Shown here: positions 6,194 to 13,544 of the stretch, in pieces
Numbering within the stretch: position 1 is the first letter of the stretch
Layout: the number at the start of each line of letters is the position of its first letter
From: an uncultured Streptococcus sp.
GTDB lineage: Bacteria; Bacillota; Bacilli; Lactobacillales; Streptococcaceae
Direction of reading: 5' to 3'
Length of the DNA stretch: 24,919 nt
NCBI GenBank assembly: GCA_900755085.1
Contig: CAAEFF010000086.1
Span: forward strand, 1 to 24,919
Program-made: the position numbers and the translations under genes
The notes under the pieces: model-generated
What the model was told of the DNA's origin: nothing
What the model saw: the letters and a program-made list of their open reading frames with translations, nothing else
Database searches by the model: none

Positions 6194-6480
6194 GTACGTT
6201 GATGCAGTTTGAGCGAAGCGAAAACTACGGTCCTTACTATTCTTAGTGAGTCAAGTCCATTCGGGACGCAGACGAACTTAAGTACGTTGATGCAGTTCGA
6301 ACGGCAGTGAGAACTACGATCCTTAGAAAATTGAATGAGGTGAACTCAGATAGTTCAACCGAATTTAGAGATATTGATGCAGTTTGAGCGCAGCGAAAAC
6401 TACGGTCCTTATTTTTTACGAACGTTAGTGAGCTTAGGTACGTTGATGCAGTTCGAATGACAGTGAGAACTACGGTCCTT
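6194..6480. repeat. Interspersed repeat modules, cluster B (four modules)
   Basis: Four modules of the same family as cluster A at 6194-6235, 6282-6324, 6370-6410 and 6438-6480. Two subtypes alternate: one reads TTTGAGCG.AGCGAAAACTAC, the other TTCGAAYG.CAGTGAGAACTAC. Linkers such as ACGTTAGTGAGCTTAG recur. Their translation gives a spurious open frame on the minus strand. Nothing else is seen in 6160-6540. Confidence 0.85.
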
Positions 6481-6551
6481 AGAAAAACGTACCAGTTCAC
6501 TAACCGACCCATCTATTTTGATTCTATTTTCTATTTACCCCCAATCTATGT

Positions 6552-6557
6552 TATAAT
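6552..6557 (+). promoter_or_regulatory. Extended -10 of the MFS transporter gene
   Basis: TGTTATAAT, an extended -10 (TATAAT at 6552-6557), 29 bp before the start codon. No good -35 is seen. Confidence 0.6.
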
Positions 6558-6586
6558 GAAGAGAAATTTTTGACAGAGAGGTCCTT

Positions 6587-7756
6587 ATGAAGAAAACACA
6601 TTCTCGTTTATTAATTCCAGGTATCATCATGCTTGGTATTATTTTGCGGACGCCCTTTACGACGCTACCGACCGTCTTATCTGATATTGCCGCTGGCTTA
6701 GGAGTGGACGTCAGCTCTTTGGGGCTCTTGACTAGTCTGCCTCTTCTGACTTTTGCGATTTTCTCTCCTTTTGCGATTCAATTTGCAAAAAGACTGGGAA
6801 TCGAGCGTCTTTTCTTTCTCGTTTTGATCGTCCTTACTGTTGGGTCTGCCATTCGCACAATCAATCTTCCTTTTCTCTATTTAGGGACCATCTTGATTGG
6901 AGCTGGTATCGCCTTTCTCAATGTCCTGCTTCCAAGCTTGATCCAAGCAAACAAACCCAAGCAACTTGGCTTTTTGACCACTCTCTACATCACATCCATG
7001 GGGATGTCGACCGCTGTGGCTGCTTCTATCGCCGTTCCGATCACCAAGGCCACTTCTTGGCAAGGCTTGGTAAATGTTTTGACCGTCCTGTGTGCAATCG
7101 CCTTAATCGTTTGGATTCCAAATCTCCGTTACAACCACCATTTGGAAAGGAATCAAGCTACTAAGTCTAATAGCAAGTGGTATACCAATAAATACGTCTG
7201 GGCCATCATGATTTATGGAGGTCTTCAATCACTCCTCTTTTACACCAGCATGACTTGGCTGCCAACCATGGCCGTTCAAGCCGGGCTTTCTAAAGTAGAA
7301 TCTGGCCTTCTTGCTTCTGTATTTACACTGATTAGCTTGCCTTATTCTCTCACAGTGCCAAGCCTAACCACACGCCTTTCAGATCAAAAACGCCATCTGA
7401 TGCTTATGATCTTGGTTGGAGCTGGTATTTTGGGAGTCGCTATGCTCTTAGTTCCGACCAGTAACTTCTTCTACTGGCTGATCATCAATGCCCTGATCGG
7501 AAGTTGTGTTAGTGCCCTCTTCCCTTACCTGATGGTTACTTTCTCAATGAAATCGACTACACCAGAAAAAACGGCTCAACTGTCTGGTCTGTCTCAGACT
7601 GGTGGCTACATCTTTGCGGCCTTGGGTCCCATCCTCTTTGGTTACAGCAAATCGCTCTTTCATTCATGGACACCTGCTGTCGTTTTATTATTGATATTAA
7701 CCCTTATCATGGCATTTGCCCTCTATCAAGTAGAAAAAGTTGATAAAATCTTATAA
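6587..7756 (+). CDS. MFS transporter, CynX/NimT (YycB-like) type
   Basis: 389 aa with about 12 hydrophobic segments throughout. The N-terminus 'LRTPFTTLPTVLSDIAAGLG', followed by 'LGLLTSLPLLTFAIFSPFA', is typical of the CynX/NimT group of the major facilitator superfamily (cyanate or nitroimidazole-type transporters). A halfway loop is seen near 185-200 (HHLERNQATKSNSKWYTNKY). The start at 6587 has GAGAGG upstream and the gene has its own extended -10. It is monocistronic, ending at a strong terminator. The substrate cannot be assigned; family members include predicted exporters of small anions and drugs. Confidence 0.88.
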   Translation: MKKTHSRLLIPGIIMLGIILRTPFTTLPTVLSDIAAGLGVDVSSLGLLTSLPLLTFAIFSPFAIQFAKRLGIERLFFLVLIVLTVGSAIRTINLPFLYLGTILIGAGIAFLNVLLPSLIQANKPKQLGFLTTLYITSMGMSTAVAASIAVPITKATSWQGLVNVLTVLCAIALIVWIPNLRYNHHLERNQATKSNSKWYTNKYVWAIMIYGGLQSLLFYTSMTWLPTMAVQAGLSKVESGLLASVFTLISLPYSLTVPSLTTRLSDQKRHLMLMILVGAGILGVAMLLVPTSNFFYWLIINALIGSCVSALFPYLMVTFSMKSTTPEKTAQLSGLSQTGGYIFAALGPILFGYSKSLFHSWTPAVVLLLILTLIMAFALYQVEKVDKIL

Positions 7757-7765
7757 TCAGGCTCT

Positions 7766-7794
7766 GGCTGGAAGTTCGTCTTCCGGCCTTTTTT
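7766..7794 (+). terminator. Terminator of the MFS transporter gene
   Basis: GGCTGGAAG (7766-7774), loop TTCGT, CTTCCGGCC (7780-7788) with one U-G pair, then six T. Confidence 0.9.
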
Positions 7795-7801
7795 CGCCTA
7801 C

Positions 7802-7831
7802 AAAAAAAGAACTAGGAGATCGTCCTAGTTC
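7802..7831 (-). terminator. Terminator of the LysM protein gene
   Basis: On the minus strand GAACTAGGA (7823-7831) pairs with TCCTAGTTC (7809-7817) around a 5-nt loop, followed by seven T. Confidence 0.9.
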
Positions 7832-7854
7832 AACGTTTCTGGATTGAATGATGA

Positions 7855-9039
7855 TTATCCGTTAAATGAGATATGCACGTGGTCATAGTGGTTTGCTGTA
7901 TCTCCACCACGGTCAGGCATTTGGTTCCAAGTGTTAGCTGGTCCGTAAATGTTGTCTACTGGTATGTAGAATTGTTGTTTCCAGATAACATATGAGATAC
8001 CTGCACGGTCCATATTGTCAATAGCATATTGAGCTACTTGATCTCCGAGTTGTGAACTGGTTGGGACCATTACGTCCACTGCAAGTCCTTGACCATGATC
8101 GTCTGGATCTCCTGCACGGTAACCACCAATGTTTGTGATACCGAATTTCGCAGCGATTTCTTGACGGAAAGCTTCCGCTTGTGGTTTAAGGTGTGGATCA
8201 GTTGGAATCGTATTTCCGCTTGTTGAAGTTTCTGCTACTGGTTGCACTTCAGGGGCAGCAGCAGTTTCTACTGCTGCAGGTTGTGTTGGAGCTTCTTCCG
8301 TTGTTGGAGCAGATTGAGGGGCAGCTGCTGCTTCTGTGGCTGGTGTTTCTGCAGGAGCTTCTTCCGCAGCTGGTGTTTCTGCAGGTGCTGCTGGGGCTGA
8401 AGCAGATTGAGAGGCAGCTGCTGCTTCTGGGTTTTGAATTGCAACATTGGCAGCTGGAGCACCGTAGTTCGGTGTTTCTGGAACAGCTGATGGTGCTGGT
8501 GTTTCTGTTGCTGAATATTCAACAACTGGAGCTTCAGCTGGGGCTTCTTGAGTTTCTGCAGCTGGAGCAACTGGAACTGCTTTGTTATCTTCATTGACTG
8601 GTTTTGACAAGTCATTCACAGCGACGGTTTGGTCGTCAACTGTCACTTGGTTTGTTGTCAAATCAGCACTTGCAGTTGTAGCATCTGTCGCACCTGCTTG
8701 AGGAGTTTGGATTTCAACTGAAGTCACTTCTTTTTGATCGTTCACAGTTGTTTTTAAAACAGTACCTGGGTAGATCAAGTCCATGTTGCTGATGTTGTTC
8801 AAGTTTGCCAATACGTGAACATCGATGCCAAGTGCTTCTGCGATCGAACTCAATGTATCACCATATTTGATGGTATAGGTTTGTTGGTTGTCACCACTTT
8901 GTTGAATGTCGTGTTTGATTTCATCTACTGAGCGAGCCACCCAATCTTCAAGTGTTTCTGCAGTGGCTTTTGTAAATGGGATCACTGCAAGAGCTACTGT
9001 TGAAGCGATCAAGGCTTTCGTGTTAACTTTTAATTTCAT
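7855..9039 (-). CDS. Secreted LysM protein with M15-like C-terminal domain
   Basis: 394 aa. Signal peptide 1-27 (hydrophobic core ALIASTVALAVI, cleavage after ATA). One LysM peptidoglycan-binding domain, about 54-97 (YGDTLSSIAEALGIDVHVLA). A long Ala/Pro/Glu-rich linker, about 115-275. The C-terminal domain, about 283-394, resembles the M15/VanY fold: His315 and Asp322 in DDHGQGLAVD and the HYDHVH cluster (His384, 387, 389) are in place to bind zinc. It is therefore a candidate cell-wall peptidase, but members of this domain family are often annotated only as LysM-containing, and activity is not shown by sequence. No LPxTG anchor. GAGG precedes the ATG. A WalR box upstream suggests control by the WalRK/VicRK cell-wall system, as for pneumococcal LysM proteins. 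Confidence 0.88.
   Translation of the reverse strand: MKLKVNTKALIASTVALAVIPFTKATAETLEDWVARSVDEIKHDIQQSGDNQQTYTIKYGDTLSSIAEALGIDVHVLANLNNISNMDLIYPGTVLKTTVNDQKEVTSVEIQTPQAGATDATTASADLTTNQVTVDDQTVAVNDLSKPVNEDNKAVPVAPAAETQEAPAEAPVVEYSATETPAPSAVPETPNYGAPAANVAIQNPEAAAASQSASAPAAPAETPAAEEAPAETPATEAAAAPQSAPTTEEAPTQPAAVETAAAPEVQPVAETSTSGNTIPTDPHLKPQAEAFRQEIAAKFGITNIGGYRAGDPDDHGQGLAVDVMVPTSSQLGDQVAQYAIDNMDRAGISYVIWKQQFYIPVDNIYGPANTWNQMPDRGGDTANHYDHVHISFNG
8309..8429 (-). repeat. Internal repeats in the Ala/Pro-rich linker
   Basis: A 28-bp stretch recurs with two changes (8309-8336 and 8402-8429, both encoding AAAA-S/P-QSA), and between them a 30-bp unit is repeated in tandem (8339-8368 and 8369-8398, similar to GCTGGTGTTTCTGCAGG). 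In-frame repeats like these allow linker length variation between strains. Confidence 0.7.
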
Positions 9040-9195
9040 CTTTTATCCTCTTTTTTCTTTGCTTTTAGCTCAAGATTTTCTTGAACAAATGAACTACTAT
9101 ACTATCTTATCACAATTTAAAAATAATAAAAGGCCTTTTTGGCTATTTAACAAAACTGTATTTTTCTTGTAACAATTCGTCTTTCTTGTCACATT

Positions 9196-9212
9196 GTTAC
9201 AAACTAGTAACA
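9196..9212 (-). promoter_or_regulatory. WalR (VicR) box upstream of the LysM gene
   Basis: On the minus strand it reads TGTTAC-TAGTT-TGTAAC, an exact fit to the known TGTWAH-N5-TGTWAH WalR consensus. It lies 157 bp before the LysM start codon. A TGTGAC and another TGTTAC follow shortly downstream, and a candidate -10 TATAGT lies at 9096-9101. Confidence 0.75.
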
Positions 9213-9248
9213 TAAAAATAGGGTAGTGGAAGAAGAGTGAGAGGGTGC

Positions 9249-9286
9249 AAAAAAACCTCATCTAGGAGTAATCCTTTGATGAGGTT
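9249..9286 (-). terminator. Probable terminator of the V-ATPase operon
   Basis: On the minus strand AACCTCATC (9278-9286) pairs with GATGAGGTT (9254-9262), with an inner GGA/TCC pairing, followed by a run of T (9249-9255). It lies about 440 bp beyond the ntpD stop codon, after the repeat array. Confidence 0.75.
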
Positions 9287-9300
9287 CTACATCGCACGAA

Positions 9301-9725
9301 GGCTATGAGCTGTGTGAAAAAAGCAAACTGTAATAGTACTAACTTCAAAGGCACAGTAGCTGATTGGATTTTTCTCTTGCTTTAAGAGCCCCGAAAAATC
9401 CTAATCAGCCTTGTGGGGGAAGGACAACGAAGCATTCTATACAACAGTGCTTCTGTCCTGCTCCCTATTTTCACTTTGCATTTTGCGGGCTTTGTATCTT
9501 ATGAATTGAACACGCCTACAACTCTTTGGAAAAAGATAAATCCAACTAGAAGCTAGTGCTTCGTCGTTGGATTTCCTATTTTCCTTTGAGTTGCTTAACG
9601 GCTTTGTATCTTATGAACTGAACACGCCCTAAATGCTGTGTGAAAAAGATAAATTCTCTTGTGAGCATGGCTCACTGCAAGAATTTCCTATTTTCACCTT
9701 GCATTTTGCGGGCTTTGTATCTTAT
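9301..9725. repeat. Array of three hairpin-containing repeat units
   Basis: Three units share flanks and differ inside. The right flank CCTATTTTC..TTGC..., GGCTTTGTATCTTATGAA and TGAACACGCC recurs at about 9464-9514, 9576-9628 and 9688-9725. The left flank GCTGTGTGAAAAA starts units 1 (9309) and 3 (9633). Each unit holds its own hairpin: 9359-9374 with 9393-9409, and 9421-9434 with 9448-9459, in unit 1; 9538-9553 with 9558-9574 in unit 2; 9651-9666 with 9670-9686 in unit 3. Stems are well paired although their sequences differ. The last flank ends on the ntpD stop codon. It does not match the BOX, RUP or SPRITE elements as I remember them. Confidence 0.8.
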
Positions 9726-10345
9726 TTTACCTTCATGATTCTGACGAGGTTGGCGCGTTCGGCTTCTTCGAGTTTCATTTCGATATAGTAGATGGTTTCT
9801 TTGAGGTCTGGGATCGTCGCATACTCGAGGCCATTCACTCGACGGCGGGTTTTCTCGATTTCATCTGCCATGAGTTGGCAGCTTTTTTCGATTTCCGCTA
9901 ATTTGAGTAAATCTGGAAGGAGGGCACCCATTTCTTGGATAGTACTGTCCATTTGACTGTTAGAGGCGAGGTAGCTATAGACCACATCTCCTTCGTCATC
10001 GCCGTACGGATTATCGATACGAGCATGGAGCTTGGGCACGCGCACACTCATGACATTTTCTTCCTCGATATCAAGTCTCACTTCTCGCGTGGGAACAGCA
10101 AAGATTTCTTCTACCATGAGGTCGCTCTCTAAGGACTTGGCCATCACGAAATCTTGCATATTGTCCACCAGTGCCGCCTCTACCCTTTGGCGCAAGCGGT
10201 CATTCTCACGCACTGCCTCAATAAAGCGGCGCATGAGCTCATCCCGCTTGTCCTTGAGCAACTTGTGTCCACGGGTTGCTGTCTTGAGGCGCTCTTTAAG
10301 AATATTGAGCTCCATCCGAGTTGGTTTTACATTTAATCGTGCCAT
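9722..10345 (-). CDS. ntpD: V-type ATPase subunit D (central rotor shaft)
   Basis: 207 aa, normal length. Subunit D forms the central shaft that rotates inside the A3B3 head. The N-terminus 'ARLNVKPTRMELNILKERLK' and C-terminal 'RVNGLEYATIPDLKETIYYIEMKLEEAER' are hallmark segments, both forming the long antiparallel coiled coil; the middle part (about 80-135) is the small globular domain. It is the last gene of the operon, 3 nt after the ntpB stop, with AGAGGA upstream of the ATG. Its stop codon lies inside the conserved edge of the downstream repeat array, so the array was probably inserted at the very end of the gene. Confidence 0.95.
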   Translation of the reverse strand: MARLNVKPTRMELNILKERLKTATRGHKLLKDKRDELMRRFIEAVRENDRLRQRVEAALVDNMQDFVMAKSLESDLMVEEIFAVPTREVRLDIEEENVMSVRVPKLHARIDNPYGDDEGDVVYSYLASNSQMDSTIQEMGALLPDLLKLAEIEKSCQLMADEIEKTRRRVNGLEYATIPDLKETIYYIEMKLEEAERANLVRIMKVK

Positions 10346-10348
10346 AGG

Positions 10349-11734
10349 CTAGTCCTCTTTGTTTGGCAGATACTTGTCAATCATCTCATCCTTGATCCGT
10401 TTGAGCTCTGTTCGTGGAAGGATGGATAAGAGTTCCCAACCGAGATCCAAACTTTCCTCAATCGTCCGATTGGTGGTAAAGCCTTGGTTGATGTATTCTT
10501 GCTCAAAGCGGTCGGTAAATTTGACATAAAGCTTGTCGGTATCTGACAAGGCAGACTCCCCAAGCACTACAGCCAGTTCTTTGGCTTGTTTTCCTTGGGC
10601 ATAGGCCGCAAAGAGCTGGTTCATGGTCGCTGCATGGTCTTCCCGAGTCTTGCCTTCACCAGAACCCTTGTCCTTCAAACGAGAAAGGGATGGAAGAACA
10701 TTGATTGGTGGGCGGTAGCCACTGTTGTAGAGATCACGAGACAAAATAATTTGTCCTTCTGTGATGTAGCCTGTCAAGTCAGGGATGGGGTGGGTGATGT
10801 CATCTTCTGGCATAGAGAGAATCGGAATTTGGGTCACAGATCCTTTTTTTCCAACCAAGCGTCCTGCACGTTCGTAGAGGGTTGAGAGGTTAGTATAGAG
10901 GTAACCTGGATAGCCCCGACGTCCTGGAACCTCCCGGCGGGCAGCGGAGACTTCCCGAAGGGCTTCACAGTAGTTGGTCATGTCGGTCATGATGACCAAG
11001 ACGTGCATATCTTTTTCATAAGCCAAATACTCTGCTGCGGTCAAGGCGATCCGAGGAGTCGCAATCCGCTCGATAGCCGGGTCATTGGCTAGGTTGATAA
11101 AGAGGACAGAGCGGTCAATGGCTCCGGTTTCCCGAAGGTCGTTCATAAAGAACTCGGCTTCTTCAAAGGTGATCCCCATGGCCGCAAAGACCACGGCGAA
11201 ATTTTCTTCGGAATTCAGTACCGTCGCTTGACGGGCAATCTGGGCTGCCAACTCCTTGTGAGGAAGACCAGAACCTGAGAATACTGGGAGTTTTTGGCCC
11301 CGAACCAAGGTGTTCAAGTGGTCAATGGCCGAGATCCCTGTCTGGATAAATTCATCTGGATAGTCCCGTGAAACAGGGTTGATGGCTTGTCCATCAATGT
11401 CCAAGTACTTCTCTGGGATAATCTCTGGACCACCGTCGATGGGTTTGCCCATCCCGTTAAAGATGCGGCCCACCATGTCTTCAGACACAGGAAGTTCCAG
11501 AGGACGTCCAGTAAAGCGGACTTTGGCTTTTTCCAAGTTGATCCCGCTAGATCCTTCAAAGAGCTGGACCATGGCCTTATCTTCTTGGACTTCGAGGACT
11601 TGTCCCTGACGGGTCGTTCCGTCATGGAGCTTGATTTCTACCAGTTCATTGTAGTGAACCCCTTCGACCTGATCGACAATCATCAAGGGGCCAACAACTT
11701 CGCTGACAGTACGGTATTCTTTAATCACGCTCAT
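10349..11734 (-). CDS. ntpB: V-type ATPase subunit B (non-catalytic head subunit)
   Basis: 461 aa, normal length. It alternates with subunit A in the A3B3 head and supplies the arginine finger, likely Arg352 in 'NVLPSLSRLKDKG'. As expected for B, there is no Walker A motif; the equivalent loop reads 'FSGSGLPHKELAAQIARQA' (about 152-170). Other hallmarks: 'AAMGITFEEAEFF' and 'SAARREVPGRRGYPGYLYTNL'. The gene starts 14 nt inside the end of ntpA, using GGAGGAG within ntpA, so the two head subunits are translationally coupled in roughly equal amounts. Confidence 0.96.
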   Translation of the reverse strand: MSVIKEYRTVSEVVGPLMIVDQVEGVHYNELVEIKLHDGTTRQGQVLEVQEDKAMVQLFEGSSGINLEKAKVRFTGRPLELPVSEDMVGRIFNGMGKPIDGGPEIIPEKYLDIDGQAINPVSRDYPDEFIQTGISAIDHLNTLVRGQKLPVFSGSGLPHKELAAQIARQATVLNSEENFAVVFAAMGITFEEAEFFMNDLRETGAIDRSVLFINLANDPAIERIATPRIALTAAEYLAYEKDMHVLVIMTDMTNYCEALREVSAARREVPGRRGYPGYLYTNLSTLYERAGRLVGKKGSVTQIPILSMPEDDITHPIPDLTGYITEGQIILSRDLYNSGYRPPINVLPSLSRLKDKGSGEGKTREDHAATMNQLFAAYAQGKQAKELAVVLGESALSDTDKLYVKFTDRFEQEYINQGFTTNRTIEESLDLGWELLSILPRTELKRIKDEMIDKYLPNKED

Positions 11735-13511
11735 TGTCTACTCCTCCTTTTGCGACGATTTGGTGTAGGGTTTCTACGATTTCTTCTTTCAAGGCTTGAA
11801 TGGTTGCCAACTGATCCTCATGGATGAACTTGCTACGGGCAATGCGGTCTCGAAGAGCTACGGTTCCTTCCATGATTTCTGTGAAGTAAGCCCCTAATTC
11901 CAACGCTTTTTGACTTTCTTGGTCAAAGGTCAAGATATTGGTCAACAAGGCCACCTGCTTGCTGAAAGAGGTATAGGTATCGACCTCATCAAAGGCATTT
12001 TGTTGCAGGTAGTCTTCGCGGATCATCTTGGCCGCATTCATGGTCAAGCGGTCTTTTTCAGACAAGGAATCCAGACCAACCAAGCGCACAATCTCTTGCA
12101 ATTCACTTTCTTTTTGCAACAAGTTCATAGCGCGGGTCACTTTTTCAGACCAGCTGATTTGCTCATGCTGGTCGATGTATTGGCCCACCTCATCTTGGTA
12201 AAGCGAGTAAGAACTCAACCAGTTGATGGCTGGGAAGTGGCGCCGTTGGGCCAACTGAGCATCCAAGCCCCAGAAGACCTTAACAATCCGCAAGGTATTT
12301 TGCGTTACCGGCTCTGAAATGTCTCCACCTGGAGGGGAAACGGCACCGATCGCGGTAATAGAGCCTTCACGCGCAGTGGCTCCGAGGGTCTTAACCCGAC
12401 CTGCCCGCTCGTAGTACTCAGCAATCCGGCTACCAAGATAGGCTGGGTAACCTTCATCTCCGGGCATTTCTTCTAGACGACCAGACATTTCACGAAGAGC
12501 TTCAGCCCAACGCGACGTCGAATCGGCCATGATGGCAACGGAATAGCCCATATCACGGAAGTATTCAGCAATGGTGATCCCTGTATAGATGGAAGCTTCC
12601 CGCGCCGCTACTGGCATGTTTGAAGTGTTGGCGATCAGAACGGTCCGTTGCATGATGGATTGACCGGTCGTTGGATCGATCAATTCTGGGAACTCATTCA
12701 GAACGTCCGTCATTTCATTTCCACGTTCCCCACAACCAACGTAAATTACAATGTCTACATTGGCAAACTTGGCCACCTGGTGTTGCACAACTGTTTTCCC
12801 AGCTCCGAAAGGACCAGGAACAGCTGCAGCTCCACCTTTTGTCACAGGAAAGAAGGTGTCAATGACCCGTTGACCAGTGACCAAAGGCTCTACTGGGATC
12901 AATTTTTGTGCAAAGGGACGGCCTCGACGAACCGGCCATTTTTGCATCAAGGTTCCAGTAAAGAGGCTACCATCAGCCTGCTCGATCTCATAAACCGGTT
13001 CTTCCACTGTGTAAGAACCTGCTGCGATCTTGGTCACACGTCCACTGACACCGAAGGGTACCATGATGCGGTGTTCCACCATATTGGTCTCCTGAACGGT
13101 ACCGACGATGTCTCCAGCGACCACCTCTGTCCCTTCTGCCACACTTGGTTCGAAGGCCCATTTGGTGTCACGGTCTAGATTTGGAACTTGCACCCCGCGA
13201 ACCAAGAAGTCACTGGCAGTGACTTCTTGGAAGCGTTCCAAGGGGCGTTGGATCCCGTCAAACATCTGGGAAATCAAACCGGGTCCCAATTCAACAGAAA
13301 GGGGAGCTCCAGTTGTGACCACCGGTTCTCCTGGTCCGACTCCAGATGTTTCTTCATATACTTGGATAGAGGCTTCGTCACGCCGCATCTCAATAATTTC
13401 GCCAATCAAACCAAGATCGCCGACCCGGCAAATATCTTGGATATTGGCCTCCTGCATCCCTGATGCGACCACCAAGGGACCGGAAACTTTGATAATTTTT
13501 CCTTGAGTCAT
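11721..13511 (-). CDS. ntpA: V-type ATPase subunit A (catalytic head subunit)
   Basis: 596 aa, normal length. It hydrolyses ATP in the A3B3 head. Walker A is GPFGAGKT (233-240, Lys239) and the catalytic glutamate is Glu262 in VGCGERGNEM. The long non-homologous region typical of V/A-type A subunits is present (about 115-190, 'DTKWAFEPSVAEGTEVVAGD'). 'SVAIMADSTSRWAEALREMS' forms the Walker B region. AGGAGG lies 5 nt before the ATG. It follows the acetyltransferase gene by 33 bp and overlaps ntpB. Confidence 0.97.
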   Translation of the reverse strand: MTQGKIIKVSGPLVVASGMQEANIQDICRVGDLGLIGEIIEMRRDEASIQVYEETSGVGPGEPVVTTGAPLSVELGPGLISQMFDGIQRPLERFQEVTASDFLVRGVQVPNLDRDTKWAFEPSVAEGTEVVAGDIVGTVQETNMVEHRIMVPFGVSGRVTKIAAGSYTVEEPVYEIEQADGSLFTGTLMQKWPVRRGRPFAQKLIPVEPLVTGQRVIDTFFPVTKGGAAAVPGPFGAGKTVVQHQVAKFANVDIVIYVGCGERGNEMTDVLNEFPELIDPTTGQSIMQRTVLIANTSNMPVAAREASIYTGITIAEYFRDMGYSVAIMADSTSRWAEALREMSGRLEEMPGDEGYPAYLGSRIAEYYERAGRVKTLGATAREGSITAIGAVSPPGGDISEPVTQNTLRIVKVFWGLDAQLAQRRHFPAINWLSSYSLYQDEVGQYIDQHEQISWSEKVTRAMNLLQKESELQEIVRLVGLDSLSEKDRLTMNAAKMIREDYLQQNAFDEVDTYTSFSKQVALLTNILTFDQESQKALELGAYFTEIMEGTVALRDRIARSKFIHEDQLATIQALKEEIVETLHQIVAKGGVDNERD

Positions 13512-13544
13512 GTATTCCTCCTGGGAATCCTTTGTTTCTTTGTA

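Larger units (their letters stand above)
5994..6324. repeat. Long direct repeat, copy B (csRNA gene plus repeat modules)
   Basis: Second copy of the unit at 3822-4149, starting 12 bp after the rgg stop codon. Substitutions are scattered, and in the csRNA they keep the structure. Beyond 6324 the region continues with two further modules not present after copy A. Confidence 0.9.

Noticed and set aside
6194..6480. Possible CRISPR array, given regularly repeated modules
   Set aside because: The linkers are themselves conserved between clusters, module lengths and subtypes alternate, and there are no cas genes. This is an interspersed repeat, not a CRISPR array.
6243..6512. 89-aa open frame on the minus strand with internally repeated sequence
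   Set aside because: It is the translation of four interspersed repeat modules, has no convincing ribosome binding site and reflects the repeat periodicity rather than a protein.
8193..8615. Two open frames (one on each strand) rich in Leu/Gln within the LysM gene
   Set aside because: Both are shadows of the Ala/Pro-rich linker, whose biased codons keep other frames open.
11314..13506. Several open frames of 60-176 aa opposite ntpA and ntpB
   Set aside because: They lie antisense to highly conserved, full-length V-ATPase genes, with no ribosome binding sites or recognisable domains.
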